Source: Siphonodentalium dalli (Eukaryota; Mollusca; Scaphopoda; Gadilida; Siphonodentaliidae). From it: 64,000 nt of DNA. The translations under genes and the position numbers were made by a program. The notes below the pieces were generated by a model. That model searched no databases and was not told the origin of the DNA. It saw nothing but the letters and a program-made list of their open reading frames with translations. Location: contig CP136061.1 in the NCBI GenBank assembly GCA_032622095.1, forward strand, positions 62,809,127 to 62,873,126, written 5' to 3'. Below are positions 54,450 to 64,000 of this stretch, one piece after another; positions within the stretch are counted from its first letter, which is position 1, and every line of letters starts with the position of its first letter.

Positions 54450-56932
54450 CTGAAAAAGAGCATCAAATTTAAAATTGTACTGTGAATTCAGCTAGTTACC
54501 TTATAGAGCCTGTGGAAGCTTCGAGTTTTGATTCGATTCGATATACTCCCGATGATTTGATTTGATATCAGTCGGCCAATTTGGCACAAAATGATCTCAA
54601 CTTGATAAAATATTGTGCTGGAACGTCGTTCCATTTTGACGTAGATATCGGAGAAGTCAGGCCCAATTATAACAGATAGAGTTACCCCTCTTGTATAGCA
54701 AATTGAATGAGTAACCTGTTTGACCCGCTTCATGATTCATCTTCCAGTTACTAGTAGATGTGAACCAAAAACGGACCAAATGTATTAGTTTTCAAAATAT
54801 CTGTTTTTATTTCTCTTTGGTTGTTGTCAAAGTGATGACATTGGCACACATTATGTTAAAATCTTAATCGTTGACTATCCAGTTGGCAGTTTATTTCTCC
54901 CAATAATATTCAATGTGATAAATGAATTCCCCATTTCTCAGTTTTAGCGAGCATCATTGCGGGTAGGGCATAATACAATACATGTATTCATACTGTCAGT
55001 TTCATCAACTTATTTTTTGTCATAAATATTTCAAATAAAGCATGTCCCTATCAGCCGATTCAAGTCAGGCCCCAAGCTAGGAGGTGACTGGGGCAAAGTT
55101 ATCGCCTTCAAGACGGCGACTTCGCCCTCGGATGTCCGCAAGATGAAAACAAAGTCACCTTCCAAATTTGAACAAACTGAGATTCACCAGTGGAAATTTG
55201 ACTTAGTTTTGCAAAAATATATATTAAGCTATATCGGACATAATGTTGTTATCCTATCTCTCTGAACCATTGTTGAAACATTTCCAATAACATATCCCTT
55301 TCTGATCAAAGAAGTTGTTCACATTCAATCCCGGCCCGATGTATTTGAAGTCTCCTGTATTCGCCGGGATTATCGGAGGATTATATATCTAACTACCGAA
55401 AGTCATTATCGCTTGTATAAGAAATAATTAGACCATTTAAGTTCCATGAGTTTATAAATTAGTACAAGACCGCCATCCCACTATTCAGATATAAAACAAT
55501 TATGCTATTTTCAGATTATGTTTGTTTTGGCAATGTGTCACACTTTTTGCAGAGACCACTTCTGTAAACAAATGGACTGCGCCCACTAATTCACCCTCTG
55601 GGGACCTCATTCTGCTTACACCTCAGCAGAATGAGGTTCCCAGTGGGTGAATTTGGTGATGCTAGCCCGCTATGCGGGGTAGCATCACTAAATTCACCCT
55701 CTGGGGACCTCATTCTGCAAATGACAGACACCCTATTTCAAGGCTTGACCATTGACGTTGGTATTAATAAAGCTTTAGAAATAAAATTAAAAGCTTTTAC
55801 AACTCCTTGATTTAATAGTCCTTATTGTTTAATTTAACAGACATCCCCCATTACAGCAGTGACCAAATTAAACTTACAAAGTTGCATGCATCATGATCAT
55901 CTTGTTCACAGTTCAGACTGTACAATTTACCAAGTCAAGGAAATATTACTAGAATGATAAAATCTTGCAATATTCTATAACAATACTACTTCCAATTAAG
56001 TTAAAAATTTAACTGCTACTTTCTAATTGTATTGATAAATGTTATTTACACAAAACATTTCCAAAAATTTCAAATTTATAATAACAATTCCGCTAATTTC
56101 TTCACATAAAGTAAAAAAAATATTTTTATTTTTTATTTTATCTTTTTATTGATATCTATATAAATAAAGCGATATTTGAAAATTAATAAGTGGTTCTTAT
56201 GTTTTTCTTAAGTATCCCCCACTTCTCCCTATTTTGGGCTGAAGTCTCCCTAAAATCTCCAGAGGGAGAAGTCACTTCTCCCTGTTTTCAACCCCTAGCT
56301 TGGGCCTGATTCAAGTACCTACTCCTTAGGCCTTTGTTTCCGGTAACTCGCCCGCCCGCTCGCCGGACCGCCCGCCGTAAACTTTTTATTTGCAAAATTT
56401 ATTTTTCACAACTTTCAGTCTGAAAATTACCAATCTCATTCTTCCAGTTTCTATTAGTTTAAGTTGCTGACTTTAATTCAATGAGTCGTTAGCCCAATTA
56501 ACTTGCAAAATCGCGTTCACAAAACACACCAAACTGGGGTTAGTGGGCCAACTGACATCCAAAATCTGGATGCCTCGAAAATAGGTAACTTTAACCGAAA
56601 ATAAAATGAAGTCAATTAGACTTATGGGCCATGCATGGGCATGGGATATGTTTATTAACCCAATTGACATGTGTAGGATGTTGGTTAATAGAAATTAAAT
56701 GACTGAACATATATGACAAGTGATTCACAGAAATTCTCAATAATTTGCAGTTAAATTTTCTACTGGTAGGCTCTATAACATGTAACCCCAGTATGAGATG
56801 CAAACATTGATGATGTGGGAAGATGAAGGAAGATGGGGATTTTTTTTACCAGTTTGAATACTATGCTTTACGTTTAACACATTGTGTTATTATGGTATAT
56901 ACCGGTAGCTACTTAACTCTACATATATATTA
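54450..56932. other. Region upstream of MSH2 exon 2, exon 1 not found
   Basis: It should contain or lead to the first exon. A possible ATG at 54740 (minus) reads MNHEAGQT to a GTTACT donor in the right phase, but it lacks the usual MSH2 N terminus and the support is weak. There are GGGAGAAGT-type repeat fragments at 56215-56305 (also at 28270-28570) and AATCGAATCGAAT-type fragments near 54520-54570 (also 18120-18215, 51320-51440, 53170-53260). Confidence 0.4.
55587..55748. mobile_element. Family D MITE, left-truncated
   Basis: Almost identical to the right two thirds of 14857-15110, from TTCACCCTCTGGGGACC to CCTATTTCAAGGCTTG. The near identity suggests both moved recently. Confidence 0.85.
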
Positions 56933-57900
56933 CTAGCAGGTGGACCCGACTTTGTCCGGGCTGTTTCCCCTCTGCTTTTCGGCGAATTGCGTGATTTGAC
57001 CTTGAATTGTCCATTTTGAAGGTCAAGGTGAGGTGGGGTCATGATTTGACCCGTCCAAAACACTGCCCGGACAAAAGTACCCAACAAAAGTACCCGTCGA
57101 AATCCACCCGGTTTTACCCGATTTGACCTTGAATTGTCCATTTTGAAGGTCAAGGTCAGGTGGGGTCACGATTTAACCCGTCCAAAACACTGCCCGGACA
57201 AAAGTACCCATCGAAATCCATCAGGTTTTACCCGATTTGACCTTGAAGGTCAAGGTCAGGTCAGGGTCTAGCAGGTGGACCCGACTTCGTCCGGGCTGTT
57301 TCCCCTCTGCTTTTTGGCGAATTGCGCGATTTGACCTTGAATTGTCCATTTTGAAGGTCAGGTGGGGTCACGATTTGACCCGTCCAAAACACTGCCCGGA
57401 CAAAAGTACCCGACAAAAGTATCCGTCGAAATCCATCCGGTTTGACCCGATTTGACCTCGAATTGATCATTTTGAAGGTCAAGGTCAGGTCGGTGTCACG
57501 ACTCGACCCGTCCAAAACACTCAGTGGACAAAAGTAACCTTACGCATAAAATTTCGTCGAAATCCCATAAAAATTTGCGATATGACCTTGAATTGACCTG
57601 ATTTCAAGGTCAAGGTCACTTCGCACGGGCAAACGAATAGGCTTACGACACTCCCCGTACGAAAGTATCCCCAGACAGTAATTTTCATCAAAATCCTGTG
57701 ATACTCGGGCGTTCGACCTTGAAACGACCCAATTTCAAGGTCAAGGTCACGTCGCACGGGCAAATTACCAGGCCCATGCCACCCCACGGCCGAAGGTACC
57801 CCCACATACCAAGTTTCATCGAAATCGGCTCGGCCGTTTTCGAGTCCATCGCGAACACACAGACAGACAGACACACACACAGATTTCCCAAAATATATAA
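56933..57900. repeat. GC-rich dispersed repeat with internal duplication
   Basis: AGCAGGTGGACCCGACTT starts two copies (56936 and 57269). TTTGACCTTGAATTGTCCAT, AAGGTCAAGGT and CGTCCAAAACACTGCCCGG recur four times. It ends CATCGAAATCGGCTCGGCC, GACAGACAGACACACAC and AAAATATATAATAGA, a tail typical of invertebrate non-LTR or SINE 3' ends. Confidence 0.75.
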
Positions 57901-57902
57901 TA

Positions 57903-58232
57903 GACTAGCAGGTTAGCCCGCCACTGGCGGCATTGGTCCCATGGCTTTGGTCGATCCATTAATTTTAGTTTTTCAAGGTAACCCCGTACAGGACCGGGCT
58001 ACTCAAAAACCAAATTTCAAGTCGATAGCTCCACCCGTTTCTGAGATCTGGTCTACGCATGCGCGAAGCTGGCGTCGCACGGGCTCAGCGACCCGATAAA
58101 ATTCGTATCCGGGGCAAGATACATTCACATACCAAATTTCAAGTCGATAGCTCCACCCGTTTCCGATATCTCGTCTGCGCATGCGCTGCACGGGCGTCGC
58201 ACAGGCTCGCCAATACGACAGCGACGACATAG
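57903..58232. repeat. CAAGTCGATAGCTCC dispersed repeat, copy 1
   Basis: It contains AATTTCAAGTCGATAGCTCC, ACCCGTTTCTGAGATCTGGT, GCGCATGCGCGAAGC and GGCGTCGCACGGGCTC, with the first half repeated once. It directly follows the AATATATAATAGA tail of the previous repeat. Copies 2 and 3 are at 62157-62490 and 62937-63320. Confidence 0.78.
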
Positions 58233-59291
58233 GAAAGCACTCAATGTTCCTGTATAACTCTGCAGATGCTAATAACGTTGAATGGGAAACAGACGCTCTT
58301 TATAGCGATGCGTCAAAAACAAACGCTCATTAAATAACAGGCCTGGCAATATGGCGCGAGCGTGGGCGATATATCGCTTGCGCAACATTCACACCCAACA
58401 TACTTTTGCAGTCGTAATTTTGATGAGTTATCCGTTTGAAAACATATAAGGCAACGCGACATCGCATCTTTGAAGCAGGAGACACATGCTATGTTAACAG
58501 TCGGCTGCCACCGGTATATCTAATTAGGTCAAACCATGCTACACACCCGTCACCAGTGACAGACTGACGATTACATGACCTAACTGTGAACGTGCAGTGC
58601 TACCCACAAATCATACATGTACCTTACCTATAAGGTAGTTTGATGAGCGCTGTTGACAGCGATGGGTGGGGCTACGAAGGAATCCGCCAATCGCGCAACA
58701 GTGCTCGCTGACATGTAAACAAATGAGGTGAATGAAGTGACGAAAACAAAGAATAAATATCGCGATATCGTGCTATTAATTACATGAAATGAGTGATTTA
58801 TACATAGCACGGATGGGTTATGAGATGATACAAACATAGAAGTGATTTAATTTATGATATGTACGGAATAATGTATGTTTTGACGCGATAGAAGTGGACG
58901 AAATTTCACAAATGTACGGAAGCCGCGAATGTTGAAAGTATGGAACAAATAAATGCATGATATGATGATCGATTCTGGTTAGGTAACTTGGTCACTCAGG
59001 TATAAAGGAACAAACACAAACATATCATGTACATGTATGTACAATATATGCATGGCATAATGATTGATTCTGGTTAACTTACAATAATATCTTACCATGA
59101 TGTCACCTCATACATGTATTATACAGTATAACAGCATGTAATATATGATATAAATATATTATAATGATTGATTGATTCTGGTTAACCATTAGGTCACTTG
59201 GATCAGGCATAAAGGAACAAACACAACAATACCATATACATGTATGCAAGACATGGTATGACATTTATAAAAGTACTTTATTAAACATTAA
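58233..59291. other. Mostly unique stretch with a CpG-containing part
   Basis: Between 58340 and 58760 the sequence is richer in CpG than its surroundings. On the minus strand it contains GCGCGATTGGCGGATTCC, which combines an inverted CCAAT box and a TTGGCGG E2F-like string, followed by TTATAG and GTAAGG, a donor-like site at about 58635. This could be the MSH2 promoter and a non-coding first exon, but no ATG exon joins it to exon 2, so the idea is tentative. Confidence 0.25.
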
Positions 59292-61692
59292 TGAAAGTGT
59301 CAATGACACTGTAGCTCAACTTGGAAAGGGAATAATTTAATGTATTACAGTCAATGGAGCGATTAGGAATGTAGAAAGTTGAATGTCTAATACTATTTTA
59401 TAGACATGAAGAGAAAAGTAAAATCCAAGATGGCTGCTGACGGCCATGTATTCGGCCGAATGACCCCAAAATGATTATATCCCATCCACATGTCATCGTT
59501 AACATCCATGACAAATTTTATGACGATCAGACTAAAGGTGCGACCTGTAGCCCATGCTAATGGATTGAATTTAGTCATACAAAGAGTAAAATCCAAGATG
59601 GCTGCTGGCGGCCATGTTTTTTGGACAAATGACCCCAAAATGACTCGTTCCCATCTACATGTCATTGTTAACATCCAGAATTTTTTTTATGATGATCAGA
59701 CTAAAGGTACGACCTGTAGCCTGTGCTAAAGGATTTAGTCATACAAAGAGTAAAATCCAAGATGGCTGCTGCGGTCATGTTTTTTTGGCCGAATGTCCCC
59801 AAAATTAATTGTTCCCATCTACATGTCAATATTAACATCCATGATAAATTTTATGATGATCAGACGAACAGTACGACCTGTAGCCTGTGCTAATGGATTG
59901 AATTTTGAAATCAAAGATGGCCACTGGCGGCCATGTTTTTCATCCAAATGACCCCAAAATGACTCGTTCCCATCTACATTCCAATTTCAACAGCCACGAA
60001 AAATTTCATGACGATCAGACTCAAGGTACGACCTGTAGTCCGTGCTAAAGGATTTAGTCATACAAAGAGTCAAATCCAAGATGGCTTCTGGTGGCCATGT
60101 TTTTTATCCGAATCACCCCAAAATTACTCGTTCCCATCTACATGTCATTATTAACATTCATGACAAATTTTATGATGATCAGACTAAAAGTACGACCTGT
60201 AGCCCGTGCTAAATGATTTAGTCATACAAAGAGTAAAATCCAAGATGGCTGCTGACGGCCATGTTTTTTGCCCGAATGACCTCAAAATGACTTGTTTCCA
60301 TCTACATGTCATTGTTAACATCCATGACAAATTTTATGATGATCAGACTAAAGGTACGACCTGTAGCCTGTGCTAAAGGATCTAGTCATACAAAGAGTAA
60401 AATCCAAGATGGCTGCTGGCGGCCATGTTTTTTGGCCGAATGACCTCAAAATGACTCGTTCCCATCTACATGTCATTGTTAACATCCATGACAAATTTCA
60501 TGATGATCAGACGAACAGTACGACCTGTAACCCGTGCTAATGGATTGAATTTTGAAATCAAAGATGGCCACTGGCGGCCATGTTTTTCATCCGAATGACC
60601 CCAAAATGACTCGTTCCCATCTACATTACAATTTCAACAGCCATAAAAAAATTTATGATGATCAGACTAAAAGTACGACCTGTAGCCCGTGCTAAATGAT
60701 TTAGTCATACAAAGAGTAAAATCCAAGATGGCTTCTGGTGGCCATGTTTTTTGGCCGAATGACCCCAAAATGACTCGTTCCCATCTACATGTCATTTATA
60801 TTAACATTCATGACAAATTTTATGATGATCAGACTAAAAGTACGACCTGTAGCCCGTGCTAAATGATTTAGTCATACAAAGAGTAAAATCCAAGATGGCT
60901 GCCATGTTTTTCGGCCGAATGACCCCAAAATTACTCGTTCCCATCTACATGTCAATATTAACATCCATGACAATGGATTAAATTTTGAAATCAAAGATGG
61001 CTGCTGGTGGCCATGTTTTTTGTCCGAATGACCCCAAAATGACTCGTTCCCATCTACATTATAATTTCAACAGCCATTACAAATTTCATGATGATCAGAC
61101 TAAAGGTACGACCTGTAGCCCGTGCTAAAGGATTTAGTCATACAAAGAGTAAAATCCAAGATGGCTGCTGGCGGCCATGTTTTTTGCCCGAATGACCCAA
61201 AAAAGACTCGTTCCCATCTACATGTCATTGTTAACATCCATGACAAATTTTATGATGATCTGACCAAAGGTACGACCTGTAGCCCGTGTCAAAGGATTTA
61301 GTCATGCAAAGAGTAAAATCTAAGATGGCTACCGGCGGCCATGTTTTTTGGCCAAATGACCCCAAAATTACTCGTTCCCATCTACATGTCAATATTAACA
61401 TCCATGACAAATTTCATGACAATAAGACAAACGGTACGGCCTGTAGCCCGTGCTAATGGATTGAATTTTGAAATCCAAGATGGCCACTGGCGGCCATGTT
61501 TTTATTCCGAATGACCCCAAAATGACTCGTTCCCATCTACATGTCAATGTCAACATCCATGACAAATTTCATAATAATCGGACCAAAGGTAGCCCGTGCT
61601 AAAGGAAATTGTTGACGCATCACGCACACACGGACGACGGATACCAAGCCATGGCAATAGCTCAAACTTTACAAAGTAAAGTTGAGCTAATA
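59292..61692. repeat. Expanded dispersed repeat with 14 units of about 165 bp
   Basis: The unit contains CAAGATGGCTGCTGGCGGCC, GAATGACCCCAAAATGACTC, CATCTACATGTCATTGTTAA, GATCAGACTAAAGGTACGAC and GTAGCCCGTGCTAA. AAGATGGC occurs 14 times between 59427 and 61480 at roughly 160-bp steps. The outer ends, GACACTGTAGCTCAACTT and AAAGTTGAGCTAA, are complementary over about 10 bases, so the array sits inside an element with short inverted ends. Confidence 0.88.
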
Positions 61693-61964
61693 AGTTATAC
61701 AACATTCATTGATAATTTCACAATTAATATATGATTATAAATTAATTAAATTTAAATATTATCACTTACCACATAATAAGTTATATATATGCAATATGAC
61801 ATATATCAGTTTACTTGTATTTCATATGTTACAACATAAATACCCCATAAAACAGAAATTGCCCCTGCAAAATATTTTAGCCCCTGCAAAGTATTTTGGC
61901 GAGGGCGAATTTTAGCCCCTGCAGATTTTTCATAAGGCCAGCACTGAAATAATCACTTGATTAA

Positions 61965-62490
61965 CCCACGCCGTGCCTTTGCAGTGATTTGGGAGTGGAT
62001 AAAGAGTGCTCAGAGCTTATCCAAAACGCGACAACTACGGTGTTCGTGGGTTTTTACACTTATATACGAAAAATGAGCTTGATGGGTGCAGTCGTTTTCG
62101 ATTCTATAAAGTACACACACACACATATACGGAAGTCTCAAAATATATAGTATAGACTAGCCGATGAGCCCGACGTTGTCCGGGCTATTCAAAAACCAAA
62201 TTTCAAGTCGATAGCTCCACCCGTTTCTGAGATCTGGTCTGCGCATGCGCGAAGCTTGCGTCGCACGGGCTCGGCGACCCGATAAAAATCGTATCCGGGG
62301 CAAGATACATTCACATAGCAAATTTCAAGTCGATAGCTCCACCCGTTTCCGAGATCTCGTCTGCGCATGCGCTGCACGGGCGTCGCACGGGCTCGCCAAT
62401 ACGACAAGGACGACCGCCTGGTCAAACTACACACACGTACCGAGTTTCGTCCCGATCGGTCGAAACGACAGCACAACACGCATTTTTTTG
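61965..62490. repeat. Paired dispersed repeats, first pair
   Basis: A unit with GGGAGTGGATAAAGAGTGCT, CAGAGCTTATCCAAAA and TTTTCGATTCTATAAAG (61965-62156) is followed by the CAAGTCGATAGCTCC repeat (62157-62490). The same pair, in the same order, recurs at 62730-63320. Confidence 0.75.
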
Positions 62491-62729
62491 TTTTTCATGA
62501 ATTAATTCATGGTACCCGTCCCTCAAAGACTGACCCGATGAAAAATTCCCCTGTTCCTAGGACATATATGACACAACAACCTATTCTGCCTTTTTAATCG
62601 AGATAATTGCATTCCGCGTTTCATTTTGCATCCGTATTTTACGCATGGGTAGCCGTTTAGCAGCTTCGATTGTAATAAAGAACGTTAATCCTTAACACCT
62701 CCGAATATGGTCAATATAAGATCGTTGAT

Positions 62730-63320
62730 GCCTTAACCCCCGAAGTGGCGTTTGCGGTGATTTTGATGATTGGGAGTGGAGAGTCGGTGCTCAGAGCTTG
62801 TCCAAAATGTGACGTCGACGATTCCCGTGGGATTTTACCTTTAGATAGGAAGTTTGGTCTCGATCGGTCAACCCGTTTTCGATTCTATAAAGGACATACA
62901 GACAGACATAGGTCTTCAAAATATATATGAGACTAGCCGATGAGCCCGACGTTGTCCGGGCTATTCAAAAACCAAATTTCAAGTCGATAGCTCCACCCGT
63001 TTCCGAGATCTCGTCTGCGCATGCACGAAGCTGGCGTCGCACGGGCTCAGCGACCCGATAAAATTTGTATCTGGGGCAAGATACATTCACATAGCAAATT
63101 TCAAGTCGATAGCTCCACCCGTTTCCGAGATCTCGTCTGCGCATGCGCGAAGCGGGCGCCGCACGGGCTCGCCAATACGACAACGTCCACCGCCTGGTCA
63201 AACTACACACACGTACCAAGTTTCGTCCCGATCGGTCGAGAATCGTAGATTTGTATAAATGACAGACAAACATACATACAAACAGACAAACAGACAGAGG
63301 TCTTCAAAATATATATGAGA
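62730..63320. repeat. Paired dispersed repeats, second pair
   Basis: GGGAGTGGAGAGTCGGTGCT, CAGAGCTTGTCCAAAA and TTTTCGATTCTATAAAG (62730-62936) then the CAAGTCGATAGCTCC repeat (62937-63320). The offset from the first pair is about 775 bp, so this is either a segmental duplication or one composite element inserted twice. Tail AAAATATATATGAGA. Confidence 0.75.
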
Positions 63321-64000
63321 TATCAAGAAGCAATCATTTATTAGTCCTGACTATAATTTGTACATAATATTTTCTATTACCCTACTAGAATAAAGTCTAT
63401 ATCAGAGGTATATAGATGTACTGACTAAGTATAAGCTGGGATATATACACACACCATGTATCAGATTTATCAAGGTACGCACTGACTTTAATAGTGTCAA
63501 CTGGTATATATACTGTTTTATTCATTAGTTCATTAAGATTTAAACATCTTATTTTTTAAATTCATCTGATAGTGTCATTATGTCAAATCGAAAATTTCAC
63601 AATTTATTTTTCCCAATTGCATGGGCCCCGGACCCTTTCCCAAAATACCCAAGGGTTCTGATATCGGCGAAGCAGACACTTGTGCCCAATGCGGAGAAGG
63701 TGGTGGTATGGTGAAAGCTTCCTTAAGACAAAGATTCAAGACTCACTCCAATAGGCGAGATGTGTACAAATTTAAGAGCGGTCTGACTCCTGTTATTGCC
63801 AAGCCATTATGGCAAAAACTAATAAAATTTGAAATAAAAGATTATAAAATACAGTGCCTTAAGAGTTCATTTTCATACATAGTATACCTGTATAGAAAAT
63901 ACATTTAGGGCTTTTAATACTTTGTATGTTATGGGAATTTAAAAAAATAAAAAGTTCACCCCCACCACCCTATTTTTTTGCCCTCCGTTACCGGAAAAAA
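63321..64000. other. Right flank, one short ORF not recognised
   Basis: The plus-strand frame at 63621-63908 (95 codons; GEADTCAQCGEGGGMVKASL in the middle) has a CAQC pair but no recognisable domain and no splice context. It may be a retroelement fragment. Otherwise AT-rich DNA. Confidence 0.3.

Noticed and set aside
54691-54740. Possible MSH2 exon 1 on the minus strand starting MNHEAGQT
   Set aside because: The phase and a GT donor fit, but the peptide does not resemble conserved MSH2 starts (MAVQPK type) and no promoter is seen next to it. It is kept only as a weak candidate.
57237-57880. Overlapping ORFs of 70-120 codons on both strands
   Set aside because: They are explained by GC-rich tandem and dispersed repeats with GGTCAAGGTCA motifs. 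No domain or splice signals are seen.
62189-63273. Minus-strand ORFs beginning near FDRSGRNSVRVCSLTRR, similar to each other
   Set aside because: The similarity comes from two copies of the CAAGTCGATAGCTCC dispersed repeat. The same sequence is non-coding at 57903-58232.

Overview
This window is animal nuclear DNA, not bacterial. It holds one intron-rich gene spread over about 47 kb, at least 26 short coding exons with GT-AG junctions, and a very dense population of small DNA transposons, retrotransposon remnants and minisatellites. The AT-rich introns, the style of the repeats and the protein sequence suggest a marine invertebrate, possibly a lophotrochozoan or another non-vertebrate bilaterian. 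I cannot place it more precisely from sequence alone.

The gene is MSH2, the mismatch-repair ATPase, on the minus strand. Twenty-six exons can be joined without a single frame break, from 54449 down to the stop codon at 7505-7507, giving 915 codons in register with the 934-residue human protein from about residue 13 onward. The Walker A, ABC signature, Walker B and His-loop motifs are all present. The first coding exon (about 12 residues) and the promoter were not found. They may lie between 54450 and 64000 or beyond the window.

Region by region: 1-1570 is non-coding with a duplicated 172-bp unit. At 1786-2399 (+) there is an orphan ORF with a splice acceptor, between two inverted-repeat elements. 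From 2650 to 7500 lies repeat-rich flank. From 7505 to 54449 lies MSH2, whose introns carry about six copies of a TA-flanked foldback MITE, ten copies of a TTAA-flanked double-hairpin MITE, eight of a second TTAA MITE, several copies of an element with an 8-bp target duplication, a 1.68-kb hAT-like element with another element nested inside it, a dead LINE with a reverse transcriptase remnant, a second LINE tail and tRNA-derived SINEs. From 54450 to 64000 lies repeat-rich DNA, including a 2.4-kb array of a 165-bp unit and paired dispersed repeats.

The most striking observation is that three separate tandem arrays in MSH2 introns abut an exon, and each repeats that exon's own splice junction: 41 copies of a 49-bp unit holding the 3' splice site of exon 17, 25 copies of a 40-bp unit holding the 5' splice site of exon 5, and five copies of an 82/87-bp unit holding the 3' splice site of exon 19. 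The gene therefore carries dozens of near-identical decoy splice sites beside the real ones. I found no separate multi-gene system in the window.
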